From positions 1,718,040 to 1,782,039 of the forward strand of contig CAXYDR010000003.1 in NCBI GenBank assembly GCA_964276095.1: 64,000 nt of DNA, read 5' to 3'. Shown piece after piece: positions 41,911-50,792 of the stretch. The DNA comes from GCA-2733415 sp964276095 (GTDB lineage Bacteria; Bacteroidota; Bacteroidia; Flavobacteriales; Flavobacteriaceae). The notes beneath the pieces are model-generated. The model saw nothing but the letters and a program-made list of their open reading frames with translations, searched no databases and was not told where the DNA came from. The translations under genes were made by a program, and so were the position numbers. Position 1 is the first letter of the stretch. Every line of letters starts with the position of its first letter.

Positions 41911-43488
41911 TTATCTCATAGCTACTTGTCTTGAGTCTTTACTTATTGCCTTTTTATTTCCTTGCTTTCCTGGTCCAAATGGCAGTCTAACATCACTATT
42001 TTTCGAAGCTCTTTTTCCGTTATTATCATATTCATCAGCTCTGTTGGCAATTAGGAACCAAGAAAAATTTGTATTAGAGTTTCCTTTTTGTAATTCCTTA
42101 ACAGTGAACCCTTTATTAGATTTTGCAGTTATATATACCCCATTACAGTCGCCTTCTAATTGTACAAATACTTTTAAAGGATGCTTTTTGTTTACAGTAA
42201 TGTTTTTTGCAATTACAGGGTCAATTACAATTCTTGCTTGACCATTTACTAATTTTGCACTTCCTGAATCCTGTAACGTGATTTCTGGTGATTCTGGGCA
42301 ATAAATAATGCGCTCTTTGTTGTCATCATCTTTAATCATAGAAGAAACACTTCCATTTCCAGCAATTTTATAATAGGTACCTCCATAGTTTAAACCAACA
42401 TAAGCCCAAGAATTATTTCCTTCAAAATAACCTCCGTAATATGCGTTGCCACCATAATTTGTACTGGTATAACATGCTAAGTTAGCTTTTGAAATATCAT
42501 TAAGTGTAGCGGGGTTAACATCTCTGTCTAGTGTAAACCTACCAGCCATATTACCTAATGTAAATCCATCACCTGCGTATCCAAAAACCCCTAAATTCAT
42601 TCCTGAACCTGAAATTCCTGATCCGTTTGGATCATATATACTTAATCCATCTGACGATCCAATCACTCCTGTACCGTTGGCATGAGTGTTTACTGCCCAT
42701 ACTGCATTGGCAACATTGTCATTGTTCATTCCAACAATTGCATCTACGCCACCACTAAAATTGATTGAACCAAATTGTTCAGTTGTTGCTCCTGTGTATC
42801 CTATTGTAACTGCGTCCGCTCCAGCATCTACAAATAACATGTCTTGGTTATTGTTTGATTCCACTCTAAAGTTAATGTCATTACTTCCTTCGTTTATAAC
42901 TAACTGATCGGCTCCTGCTTCTCGTAATCTCATGAATTCAAGTCCACCAGCAGAAAATGAAAGTTGGTCATTTCCTGTTTTGTACATCCCAGTATTATCA
43001 TCACTTTCCCAAGAGTAAAAAGGTTTACTTGCGGTCCCGTTTGATAAAGCAAATACTTGATTTCCGTCAGCAATTCTAAAGCGTTCAGTATCGTTTGTTC
43101 TAAAAGTCATTGCTTGGTTATCTGTTGTTCCTAGAAAATGAGTGGCAGAATTTGTTCCTATATTTCCTTCTGTAGTCCAACCTTTATGTTTGCTTAATAA
43201 AGGGATCCATGTTGTAGTGGCGTTATCCCAGTAGTAAAATCCAGGAGTGTCTGTACCTACAGTAGTGGTAAGGTATACTAATGCACTGTTTTGTGCAGCG
43301 CCAAGTGCGGTAAGTGAATTTACTCTTGGTAGTAATAAACCGTCATTGGTTCCATCTCCTGTAATTTCTAGGGTAACTTTTGGTGTAGTTGTACCTATTC
43401 CAACTTGCCCTATAGTAATAGTAGGTAATAAAATAAAAAATAAATGAATTAGGTAATTTCTTTGTAAAGTTTGTGTAATTTTGCTCAT
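41911..43488 (-). CDS. Secreted tail-fibre-like surface protein ('QVGIGTT' family), 525 aa
   Basis: Signal peptide (HLFFILLPTITIG), then QVGIGTTTPKVTLEITGDGT and TPGFYYWDNATTTWIPL. The shaft repeat is GWTTEGNIGTNSATHFLGTT followed by MTFRTNDTERFRIADG. NDINFRVESNNNQDMLFVDA and YGGNAYYGGYFEGNNSWAYV lie in the middle. The C-terminal module (about 405-525: ARIVIDPVIAKNITVNKKHP, GFTVKELQKGNSNTNFSWFL) matches the module of the 39450 protein. The gene is divergent from the D-cysteine desulfhydrase-like gene. Role as an adhesin or fibre is inferred from the family. Confidence 0.82.
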   Translation of the reverse strand: MSKITQTLQRNYLIHLFFILLPTITIGQVGIGTTTPKVTLEITGDGTNDGLLLPRVNSLTALGAAQNSALVYLTTTVGTDTPGFYYWDNATTTWIPLLSKHKGWTTEGNIGTNSATHFLGTTDNQAMTFRTNDTERFRIADGNQVFALSNGTASKPFYSWESDDNTGMYKTGNDQLSFSAGGLEFMRLREAGADQLVINEGSNDINFRVESNNNQDMLFVDAGADAVTIGYTGATTEQFGSINFSGGVDAIVGMNNDNVANAVWAVNTHANGTGVIGSSDGLSIYDPNGSGISGSGMNLGVFGYAGDGFTLGNMAGRFTLDRDVNPATLNDISKANLACYTSTNYGGNAYYGGYFEGNNSWAYVGLNYGGTYYKIAGNGSVSSMIKDDDNKERIIYCPESPEITLQDSGSAKLVNGQARIVIDPVIAKNITVNKKHPLKVFVQLEGDCNGVYITAKSNKGFTVKELQKGNSNTNFSWFLIANRADEYDNNGKRASKNSDVRLPFGPGKQGNKKAISKDSRQVAMR

Positions 43489-43597
43489 GATAATGTTTTT
43501 TAGGGTTAAACATTCTGACTAATTATAACTCTAAGTTAATATTTAATTATCAAAGAGTTACCCAATAAAATAAAGAAAAATCAAACTATTCGTTAAA

Positions 43598-44521
43598 ATG
43601 ATAAGAAATTCGGATGTTTTAAACGAAAACATTAAACTAAATACATTTAAAGGGTTTAATGATGCCATTCGTCTAACGGTAAAACGTGAAGATTTACATG
43701 GAGATGGTATTTCAGGAAATAAATTAAGGAAGTTAAAATATAATGTAGCTAAAGCTATAGCCGAAGGATATACTCAAATTGTAACTTTTGGAGGAGCATA
43801 TTCAAATCATATTTTAGCAGCTTCATTTATTAAAAAGGATTATGGTATAGATGTTATTGGTGTAGTAAGAGGCGAGGAATTAATTGATAAAATAGAAGAA
43901 AATCCAACTTTAAAACGAGCAAAACAAAACGGAATGCAATTTCATTTTGTTTCCAGAGAAAAATATAGAAATAAAATGTCTCCAGATTTTTTGATTGAAT
44001 TGAAGGATGAGTTCGGAGATTTTTATTTGTTGCCAGAAGGTGGGACAAATGATTTAGCTATAAAAGGTTGTGAAGAAATATTAACTATTGAAGATAAGGG
44101 GTTTGATTACGTATGTTGTGCAGTAGGAACTGGCGGGACTATAGCGGGTTTAATAAATTCGAGTACTCAGAATCAGAAAGTAATTGGCTTTTCAGCATTG
44201 AAAGGAGATTTTTTAAAAGATGATGTTGCTGCATTGGTGACTAAAAATAATTGGGAAATCCAAACCGACTATCATTTTGGAGGTTATGCTAAAATTTCAA
44301 ATGAATTGGTCAGTTTTATAAATGATTTTAAATCTGAAACTGGTGTACAATTAGATCCTATATATAATGGTAAAATGATGTATGGAATTTATGATTTGAT
44401 GAAAAAAGGATACTTTTCAAAAAATACTAGTATTTTAGCCATTCATACTGGAGGACTTCAAGCGATTGAAGGAATGAATAGGTTATTGCAAAAAAAAGGA
44501 ATGCCATTAATTAACAGTTAA
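43598..44521 (+). CDS. PLP-dependent D-cysteine desulfhydrase / ACC deaminase family protein
   Basis: 307 residues, fold-type II PLP enzyme. The Schiff-base lysine is K42 in SGNKLRKLKYN. VTFGGAYSNHILAAS and CAVGTGGTIAGLI bind the cofactor phosphate. YNGKMMYGIYDLMKKGYF and AIHTGGLQAIEGMNRLL are family ends. Members split D-cysteine to pyruvate, H2S and ammonia, or deaminate 1-aminocyclopropane-1-carboxylate; the first is more common in flavobacteria. It is the first gene of a plus-strand run with the glucosaminidase and hemL genes (14-bp and 0-bp gaps). Confidence 0.85.
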   Translation: MIRNSDVLNENIKLNTFKGFNDAIRLTVKREDLHGDGISGNKLRKLKYNVAKAIAEGYTQIVTFGGAYSNHILAASFIKKDYGIDVIGVVRGEELIDKIEENPTLKRAKQNGMQFHFVSREKYRNKMSPDFLIELKDEFGDFYLLPEGGTNDLAIKGCEEILTIEDKGFDYVCCAVGTGGTIAGLINSSTQNQKVIGFSALKGDFLKDDVAALVTKNNWEIQTDYHFGGYAKISNELVSFINDFKSETGVQLDPIYNGKMMYGIYDLMKKGYFSKNTSILAIHTGGLQAIEGMNRLLQKKGMPLINS

Positions 44522-44535
44522 ATGAAGCTATAAAG

Positions 44536-45351
44536 ATGAATAAAATATTAGTTTTAATTGGTGCAATGCTAATTGTGAGTTGTGGTTCAAGTAGAGTAAT
44601 TACCTCTAAGGAAGCTAACAAGAAATATAACGAAGGTGTTGTTAAAACTACAGATCCTGTAGCTAATCCAAATACTAAAGAAACAAATAATTCTACGGCA
44701 ATAATTATTCCTAAGGTTAACGAAACAAAAATTAATACAACCGATAAGGTCGCTATCTACGTACATAAATACAAAGCTATAGCTCAGTATGAAATGCAAA
44801 AATCAGGTATTCCAGCAAGTATAACCTTAGCACAAGGTATTTTGGAATCTGGCGCTGGAAATGGCGATTTAACTAGACGTGCAAATAATCATTTCGGAAT
44901 TAAATGTCATAATTGGACTGGAGAAAAAGTGTATCATGATGATGATAAAAAAGGCGAGTGTTTTAGAAAATACAGTCATCCATCAGAATCATTTAAGGAT
45001 CATTCTAGTTTTTTGACTTCAAGAGGACGTTATGCATCGTTGTTTCAATTGAATAAAAAAGATTACAAAGGTTGGGCGAAAGGATTGCGTAAGGCAGGTT
45101 ATGCTACAGATCCTAAATATCCATCAAAATTAATAAGTTTAATTGAGCGTTATAATCTAAGCGATTATGATCAAGTTGAGAGTAGTGTGAATTCTACTGT
45201 TGCAACTACGCCAAATAAATATACAATACAAAAAGGAGACACCTTATATTCAGTAGCTAAAAAGTTTGATTTGTCAATTTCAGATTTAATGAATTTAAAT
45301 AGTTTGACTAATTCAGCATTGAATATCGGACAACAATTAATAATTAAGTAA
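44536..45351 (+). CDS. Glucosaminidase-LysM peptidoglycan hydrolase lipoprotein
   Basis: 271 residues. The lipobox LIVSC (about residue 16) marks a lipoprotein. A mannosyl-glycoprotein endo-beta-N-acetylglucosaminidase-type domain spans about 75-215: GIPASITLAQGILESGAGNG (catalytic Glu in the LESG motif), NHFGIKCHNWTGE, and YASLFQLNKKDYKGWAKGL. A C-terminal LysM domain (about 228-271) begins YTIQKGDTLYSVAKKFD. It probably trims peptidoglycan at the outer or inner envelope. Its stop codon directly abuts the hemL ATG, so the two are cotranscribed. Confidence 0.92.
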   Translation: MNKILVLIGAMLIVSCGSSRVITSKEANKKYNEGVVKTTDPVANPNTKETNNSTAIIIPKVNETKINTTDKVAIYVHKYKAIAQYEMQKSGIPASITLAQGILESGAGNGDLTRRANNHFGIKCHNWTGEKVYHDDDKKGECFRKYSHPSESFKDHSSFLTSRGRYASLFQLNKKDYKGWAKGLRKAGYATDPKYPSKLISLIERYNLSDYDQVESSVNSTVATTPNKYTIQKGDTLYSVAKKFDLSISDLMNLNSLTNSALNIGQQLIIK

Positions 45352-46632
45352 ATGAGTGTTTATAAAAGAAGTAGTGCTTTATTTCATGAAGCGACACAGT
45401 ATATACCTGGTGGAGTAAACTCTCCAGTAAGAGCATTTAAATCAGTTGGAGGAGATCCTATTTTTATAAAAAAAGCTGAAGGAGCTTATTTATATGATGA
45501 AGATGGAAACAAATTAATTGATTATATCAATTCATGGGGTCCAATGATTTTAGGGCATGCTAACAAAAAAGTTGTTGATGCAATTATTGAGAAAACTAAA
45601 TTAGGAACCTCTTTTGGTACGCCAACGGAAATAGAAACAGAAATTGCAAAACTAGCCGTTTCAATGGTTCCAAATGTAGATAAAATCCGATTTGTAAATT
45701 CAGGAACGGAAGCTTGTATGAGTGCTGTTCGTTTGGCTAGAGGATTTACTGGAAAAGAAAAAATAATTAAATTCTCGGGATGTTATCACGGTCATTCTGA
45801 TTCGTTTTTAATACAAGCAGGGAGTGGAGCTGTTACTTTTGGTTCGCCAAATAGCCCTGGGGTAACTGAAGGGACAGCAAAAGATACTTTATTAGCTACT
45901 TATAATGATATTGAAAATGTAAAAGAAGTAGTTGCTGCAAACCAAGGTGAAATAGCATGTATTATTATTGAGCCAGTAGCTGGGAATATGGGGTGTATAC
46001 CTCCTAAGGCTGGTTTTTTAGAGCAATTAAGAGTTTTGTGTGATGAACATAATATTCTTTTAGTTTTTGATGAAGTAATGACGGGGTTCCGTTTAGCAAA
46101 AGGTGGAGCGCAAGAATTATTTAATGTAAGAGCAGATATTGTTTGTTTTGGTAAAGTAATAGGAGGAGGGCTTCCGGTTGGAGCTTTTGCTTCAAGAAAC
46201 GAAATTATGAATCATTTGGCGCCATTAGGTCCAGTTTATCAAGCAGGAACATTGTCTGGTAATCCATTAGCAATGGCAGCCGGTTTAGCTATGTTACAGC
46301 AATTAAATAATGATTCAGAAATATATAGCCGCTTAAAAGACAAAACAGATTATTTACATAAAGGAATTAAGTCTGTTTTGGATAAAAAAGGTATTGCTTA
46401 TCAGATAAATCAAGTTGGATCTATGATTTCACTTCATTTTACTGCAAGCGAGGTTACTGATTTTGCTTCCGCAGGAGCAGGAGATAATCCTCAGTTTAAA
46501 AAATTCTTCCATGGTATGTTGTCAAAAGGTGTGTATTTGGCACCTAGTGCATATGAAACATGGTTTTTGTGTGATGCGCTTAGTTATGAGGATTTAGATA
46601 AGACTATTGCTGCATGTGAAGCAGTATTGTAA
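45352..46632 (+). CDS. hemL: Glutamate-1-semialdehyde 2,1-aminomutase
   Basis: 426 residues, PLP fold-type I enzyme that makes 5-aminolevulinate in the C5 haem pathway. The PLP lysine is K268 in CFGKVIGGGLPVGAF. VNSGTEACMSAVRLAR, CYHGHSD, and DEVMTGFR are class-III aminotransferase motifs, and IPGGVNSPVRAFKSVGG is characteristic of HemL. It starts immediately after the glucosaminidase stop codon (no gap) and ends at a strong terminator. Confidence 0.97.
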   Translation: MSVYKRSSALFHEATQYIPGGVNSPVRAFKSVGGDPIFIKKAEGAYLYDEDGNKLIDYINSWGPMILGHANKKVVDAIIEKTKLGTSFGTPTEIETEIAKLAVSMVPNVDKIRFVNSGTEACMSAVRLARGFTGKEKIIKFSGCYHGHSDSFLIQAGSGAVTFGSPNSPGVTEGTAKDTLLATYNDIENVKEVVAANQGEIACIIIEPVAGNMGCIPPKAGFLEQLRVLCDEHNILLVFDEVMTGFRLAKGGAQELFNVRADIVCFGKVIGGGLPVGAFASRNEIMNHLAPLGPVYQAGTLSGNPLAMAAGLAMLQQLNNDSEIYSRLKDKTDYLHKGIKSVLDKKGIAYQINQVGSMISLHFTASEVTDFASAGAGDNPQFKKFFHGMLSKGVYLAPSAYETWFLCDALSYEDLDKTIAACEAVL

Positions 46633-46652
46633 AAGAAATAAAATTATTGCAT

Positions 46653-46687
46653 AAAAAAAACCGATTGATAATTCAATCGGTTTTTTT
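46653..46687. terminator. Bidirectional terminator after hemL
   Basis: AAAAAAAACCGATTGA-TAAT-TCAATCGGTTTTTTT, a perfect hairpin between convergent hemL and the 118-aa gene. Confidence 0.95.
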
Positions 46688-46711
46688 GTAAAATTACTCA
46701 ACTAAATAAGC

Positions 46712-47068
46712 TTATTTTTTAGCATTTTGATATTTAGAAAATTGCTTTTCTGATAAAACAGATTTTAATTTTGAATTAAAATCTAAGATATATTCAGTAG
46801 CTTTTGGAGAAGTTTCCCCTCCTTTTTCCATTGCCTTGTAATCAGTAGTGGCAGTAGGTAAAGCATTTATTTTACGGTTTCTTAACATGTGTGCATTATA
46901 AATAACACGTTGTTGTGTTCCGTCTAAATCAAGTGTTTTTGACAATTCGCTTGCAAAAGATTTCGCGTTAACGCTTAAGTTATTTGAGTTTGCTTCTTGT
47001 GCAAAAGTTGCGTCAGTACCTAATAATGTGATTGCAAAAAAAGCAATAACTGCGATGATTTTTTTCAT
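46712..47068 (-). CDS. Small periplasmic protein related to the 47175 gene product
   Basis: 118 residues with signal peptide MKKIIAVIAFFAITLLGTDA. The mature part is helical, ending KLKSVLSEKQFSKYQ, which resembles KVKSILTEEQFQKWE near the end of the 149-aa neighbour. Both look like short LTXXQ/Spy-like periplasmic helical proteins, which act as chaperones or metal/stress sensors in other bacteria. Function is inferred from weak similarity. Confidence 0.7.
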   Translation of the reverse strand: MKKIIAVIAFFAITLLGTDATFAQEANSNNLSVNAKSFASELSKTLDLDGTQQRVIYNAHMLRNRKINALPTATTDYKAMEKGGETSPKATEYILDFNSKLKSVLSEKQFSKYQNAKK

Positions 47069-47174
47069 AATAATATTTTAATTTATTTAAGGATTAATAA
47101 TTTAAGCCCCTAAAGTAATTAAAATATTGTTAAAAACATGATACTCCAAATAAGAAATCACATTAAGAAACGCA

Positions 47175-47624
47175 CTATTTTCTCATGTGTTGTTTTTTCT
47201 TTTTGTTTATAGATTGTTTTTGTGAGCGTTCCCATTTTTGAAATTGTTCTTCAGTTAGTATAGATTTAACCTTGCTTTTCATTTCGATTTTTTTATCTAA
47301 AACGGAATTCATTTTTTGATATTTCTCTTCAGATGACAACTTTGGTCTTTCAGTATCTTTATGTTGCTCTCTCTTTTTCATTTGATCTTTTCTTGCTTTT
47401 GCATTTTCTAAGTGTAAAGCATGCATTTTATTCTGTTGAGTTTTTGTAAGATCTAGTGCTAAAGTCATTTTTTTAGTCCTTATGGTGGCCATTTGCTCTG
47501 GTGATAAGTCTTTCATCATTTCCATCTTCCCTTTTTTTTGATGACTTCTTTTTTTTCTATGTTCTTCTTGTCCAAAGGTTACTGAGCTAATTACTAAGGC
47601 GGCTAATACAATTAATTTTTTCAT
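47175..47624 (-). CDS. Periplasmic helical protein, LTXXQ/DUF4890-like
   Basis: 149 residues. Signal peptide MKKLIVLAALVISSVTFG is followed by a very basic, Met/Lys/Gln-rich helical protein: DLSPEQMATIRTKKMTLALD, LTKTQQNKMHALHLENAKAR, ILTEEQFQKWERSQ. The repeated L(S/T)xxQ words are typical of Spy/CpxP-like and DUF4890 proteins. It is 106 bp upstream of its shorter paralogue at 46712, and may be cotranscribed with it. Role unknown; a periplasmic chaperone or stress function is plausible. Confidence 0.75.
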   Translation of the reverse strand: MKKLIVLAALVISSVTFGQEEHRKKRSHQKKGKMEMMKDLSPEQMATIRTKKMTLALDLTKTQQNKMHALHLENAKARKDQMKKREQHKDTERPKLSSEEKYQKMNSVLDKKIEMKSKVKSILTEEQFQKWERSQKQSINKKKKQHMRK

Positions 47625-47700
47625 CTTATTTAGTTTAAATTATTTGCTTCTATGACTAGTAAATATTTAAAAGGTTTAATTTTTTAGAATATATTATATA

Positions 47701-47731
47701 AAAAAAGGAACTACATAGTGTAGTTCCTTTT
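47701..47731. terminator. Terminator of lysS
   Basis: AAAAAAGGAACTACA-TAG-TGTAGTTCCTTTT, a perfect 13-bp stem located 38 bp past the minus-strand lysS stop. Confidence 0.92.
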
Positions 47732-47768
47732 AGAAATATTATTGTCTTTATTTTTAGAAGTGAGGTTG

Positions 47769-49466
47769 CTATACCACTTCTACAAATAATCCAGCTTCCG
47801 TTTTATTTACTTTAGCCAAGTTGTTTTTGGTTAATCCTTTAATAGATTTATCCCATTTCTTGTTACTTAGTCCGGATTGTGATTTTAAATCGTTTAAATC
47901 AATCTTTTCAGCTTTCTGTAATAAGTTTAATACAAACTTTTCATCTTCGTTTAAATCAACAGATGTAGCTTTCTTCTCAAGTTTCATTTGTGGAAAGAAT
48001 AGTACCTCTTGTATTGAAGGGTTGTCTGTTAAAAACATGATCAATCTGTCCATTCCAATTCCTAATCCAGATGTTGGAGGCATACCGTACTCTAAAGCAC
48101 GTAAAAAGTCATGATCAATAAACTCAGTAGCTTCATCATCACCTTTTTCAGCCAATTTTAATTGTGCTTCAAAACGCTCGCGTTGATCTATTGGGTCATT
48201 TAGTTCAGAATAAGCATTAGCTATTTCTTTACCACAAACCATTAATTCAAAACGTTCTGTTAATTCTGGGTTGTCTCTATGTTCTTTACATAGCGGACTC
48301 ATTTCTTTTGGATAGTCGGTAATGAATGTTGGTTGTATGTAGTTTCCTTCACATTTTTCACCAAACATTTCATCAATTAATTTCCCTTTCCCCATAGTTT
48401 CATCAACAGCAATACCCATCCCTTTTGCGGCAGCTCTTAATTCTTCTTCTGATTTTCCGTAAATATCATAACCAGTAAATTCTTTAATAGAATCTGCCAT
48501 GGTAATACGCTTGTATGGTGCTTTAAAGTCAATCTCTTGTCCGTTAAAAGTCGCCTTTGAGCTTCCGTTTACTGCAATTGCACAATGTTCTAATAACTTT
48601 TCAGTAAAGTCCATCATCCAGTTGTAGTCTTTGTAAGCTACATAAATTTCCATTGCAGTAAATTCAGGATTGTGAGTTCTGTCCATTCCTTCATTACGGA
48701 AGTTTTTAGAAAACTCATATACTCCATCAAAACCACCAACAATCAATCTTTTTAAATACAATTCATTTGCAATACGCATATATAAAGGCATATCCAATGA
48801 GTTGTGATGTGTTATAAACGGTCTTGCAGCAGCTCCACCAGGAATAGGTTGCAAAATTGGTGTTTCAACTTCCATGTATCCTGATTCGTTAAAAAAGTTA
48901 CGCATTGCTGTAAACAACTTGTTTCTTTTTACGAATACTTCTTTTACATGAGGATTAACTACTAAATCAGCGTAACGTTGGCGATAACGCATTTCAGGAT
49001 CGTTAAACTCATCAAAAGTTTTTCCGTCTTTATCTGTTTTTGGTAACGGTAACGGCTTTAAAGATTTACTTAATAAAGTAAAATTATTTACTAAAACTGT
49101 TTTTTCTCCTACTTGTGTAGTGAATAATGTTCCTTCAATACCAATAAAATCTCCGATGTCTAATAATTTCTTGTAGACTTCATTATATAAAGTTTTGTCT
49201 TCATCGGTACAAATTTCATCACGGTTAAAATACACTTGTATTCTTCCTTCACTATCTTGTAATTCAGCAAAAGAAGCTTTTCCTTGAATTCTACGTGACA
49301 TTAATCTTCCTGCAATTACCACCTGTTTATCTTCAGCAAAGTTTTCTTTAATCTGTTTAGAACTGTTGTCTACAGGATAAAGGTTTGCTGGATAAGGGTT
49401 GATACCCAATTCTCGTAACTTCGTAAGCTTTTCACGTCTTACAATTTCTTGTTCTGATAATTGCAT
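47769..49466 (-). CDS. lysS: Lysyl-tRNA synthetase, class II
   Basis: 565 residues. The OB-fold anticodon-binding domain covers about 50-150 (VVIAGRLMSRRIQGKASFAE). The class II catalytic core has motif 1 (RYRQRYADLVVNP), motif 2 (FRNEGMDRTHNPEF) and motif 3 (GLGIGMDRLIMFLT). A C-terminal extension of about 70 residues (EDEKFVLNLLQKAEKIDLND ... GLFVEVV) looks like a small helical or winged domain. Such a tail is common in Bacteroidota LysRS and absent from E. coli LysS (505 residues). Confidence 0.96.
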   Translation of the reverse strand: MQLSEQEIVRREKLTKLRELGINPYPANLYPVDNSSKQIKENFAEDKQVVIAGRLMSRRIQGKASFAELQDSEGRIQVYFNRDEICTDEDKTLYNEVYKKLLDIGDFIGIEGTLFTTQVGEKTVLVNNFTLLSKSLKPLPLPKTDKDGKTFDEFNDPEMRYRQRYADLVVNPHVKEVFVKRNKLFTAMRNFFNESGYMEVETPILQPIPGGAAARPFITHHNSLDMPLYMRIANELYLKRLIVGGFDGVYEFSKNFRNEGMDRTHNPEFTAMEIYVAYKDYNWMMDFTEKLLEHCAIAVNGSSKATFNGQEIDFKAPYKRITMADSIKEFTGYDIYGKSEEELRAAAKGMGIAVDETMGKGKLIDEMFGEKCEGNYIQPTFITDYPKEMSPLCKEHRDNPELTERFELMVCGKEIANAYSELNDPIDQRERFEAQLKLAEKGDDEATEFIDHDFLRALEYGMPPTSGLGIGMDRLIMFLTDNPSIQEVLFFPQMKLEKKATSVDLNEDEKFVLNLLQKAEKIDLNDLKSQSGLSNKKWDKSIKGLTKNNLAKVNKTEAGLFVEVV

Positions 49467-49663
49467 TTGTACTTGTTTTAAATAAAATAAGCTGCAAAAT
49501 TACATAAAAATCTGTTGAGCCTTAGTGTTTCTTGGCCGAAAAAGTGCTTAAAAGTAGAAATATCACAAAAAGCAATAAAAATGATTATTGAGTAATAGAT
49601 AATACTGATTTAATATAACAGTATACTGGTTTAGTGTAGTGGAAAAATTATTATCCTTTTGGA

Positions 49664-50035
49664 TTAAAAAGGTAAGTTTCTAACGATGGTAAATGCTACG
49701 AAAAAGAGTAAAATAAATCCAAGGTTTTTAGTTGAAATATCAATGTCAGGAAAAATGATATTGAATGGTTTTAAAGCAAAGCTAAAAAATATGTAGACTA
49801 GTAATGGAACGAAGAAATAAATAAAGATATTCAGTTTTCCAGCTTCAATAAAATTACCATTTAGTAATTGATGAAATGCGCGTTGACCGCCACATCCGGG
49901 ACAATCGATATTTGCAATTCGTTTCGTCATGCAAATAGCAAAAGGAGTCTCGTTTTTTGAAGGGTTGTTTAAATAAAAATATCTAATAACTCCAAAAAAG
50001 GTTATGATAGCTAATATGGATACGACTTTTTTCAT
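49664..50035 (-). CDS. DUF2752 membrane protein
   Basis: 123 residues with three predicted membrane helices (about 5-20, 68-90 and 103-118). The family signature CMTKRIANIDCPGCGGQRAF, with its CPGCG cysteines, lies after the first helix. Conserved in Bacteroidota and often encoded near CD225-like/CCC-motif proteins, as here (61 bp downstream of the 106-aa gene). A terminator hairpin lies in that gap, so cotranscription may be only partial. Function unknown. Confidence 0.88.
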   Translation of the reverse strand: MKKVVSILAIITFFGVIRYFYLNNPSKNETPFAICMTKRIANIDCPGCGGQRAFHQLLNGNFIEAGKLNIFIYFFVPLLVYIFFSFALKPFNIIFPDIDISTKNLGFILLFFVAFTIVRNLPF

Positions 50036-50038
50036 ATA

Positions 50039-50078
50039 AAAATAGAAGCTGATTTTTAAGAAAAAAATCAGCTTCTAT
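50039..50078. terminator. Terminator hairpin between the CCC-motif and DUF2752 genes
   Basis: ATAGAAGCTGATTTTT (50042-50057) pairs with AAAAAATCAGCTTCTAT (50062-50078). It lies past the minus-strand stop at 50097 and just before the DUF2752 start. Confidence 0.85.
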
Positions 50079-50096
50079 GAAAAGTTTTTAAAACTA

Positions 50097-50417
50097 TTAC
50101 TCTTGAGTAGCTTTATATTGCTCCATTGCTAAGTTGAATTGTTCCATCATGTTGTCCCAATTAAAAGCCATGAATATGATACTAGCAACAAATAATGCTA
50201 ATGAAATATAGGCAAGAGTTTTTGCGTTTTTTGCTGATTTTTCAGCTCCTTCGAAATCACCGTCTTCAAATTTCTTCTTTACCTGAGATGACATTACAAT
50301 TGCAACGATACCAAGTATAAAACCAATACAGTATGATGAACACATTCCAAGAACAGTACTAGTTATTGCTAATGCCATATTGTTTTTTGGCATTTCTCTG
50401 TTATCTAAATTTTCCAT
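50097..50417 (-). CDS. CD225-like 'CCC motif' membrane protein
   Basis: 106 residues. Two membrane helices are visible: the first about 15-42 (ALAITSTVLGMCSSYCIGFI) and the second about 68-88. They are separated by a basic, helical loop, SSQVKKKFEDGDFEGAEKSA, typical of CD225/dispanin-type proteins and the Bacteroidota 'CCC motif' family. Here the cysteine motif is reduced to C-SSY-C. The gene lies upstream of DUF2752. Function unknown. Confidence 0.8.
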   Translation of the reverse strand: MENLDNREMPKNNMALAITSTVLGMCSSYCIGFILGIVAIVMSSQVKKKFEDGDFEGAEKSAKNAKTLAYISLALFVASIIFMAFNWDNMMEQFNLAMEQYKATQE

Positions 50418-50546
50418 TTTAATAAATTATGTTAGTTTTTATTTTGAGCTAAAGTAGTATTTCTTATTGTAAAAGAAAAGAAATGTGTAACAAAGTCAGT
50501 AATAGCAATACATATAGAGTACATCAATTAAAATAAATCAAATCGT

Positions 50547-50705
50547 ATGAGTGTCTGGAGAGTAATTCTTTCAATTTTATTTCCGCCATTAGCAGTGCTA
50601 GATAAAGGCTGTGGTTCAATAATAATCGTTTTTATATTAACCTGTTTCGCCTGGGTTCCTGGGGTTATCGCAGCTCTAGTAATTTTAAATAACCCAAATA
50701 AATAA
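50547..50705 (+). CDS. YqaE/Pmp3-family small membrane protein
   Basis: 52 residues encoded from ATG 50547 to TAA 50705. SVWRVILSILFPPLAVLDKG and FAWVPGVIAALVIL are the two membrane helices of the Pmp3/YqaE family, including the conserved P-P-L-A-V and W-x-P-G-x-I-A-A motifs. Family members influence membrane potential and stress tolerance in plants and yeast; the bacterial role is unclear. It stands alone, 87 bp before the next gene, and divergent from the CCC-motif gene. Confidence 0.85.
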   Translation: MSVWRVILSILFPPLAVLDKGCGSIIIVFILTCFAWVPGVIAALVILNNPNK

Positions 50706-50792
50706 TTTCTTATATAAGAGGCTTAATTCTGAAGAACTTATCTAGATTTAAAAACGAAATTTATTAATTTTGTAGATTCAAAATTTAATTAC

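Noticed and set aside
30182..43488. Prophage or phage tail gene cluster
   Set aside because: The S74 and fibre-like proteins suggest phage at first, but each has a bacterial signal peptide and its own terminator. One neighbour has a T9SS tail, and there are no capsid, portal, terminase or integrase genes.
46712..47624. Toxin-antitoxin pair from two small adjacent genes
   Set aside because: Both products have signal peptides and LTXXQ-like helical repeats, which fits periplasmic proteins and not a cytosolic toxin-antitoxin pair.
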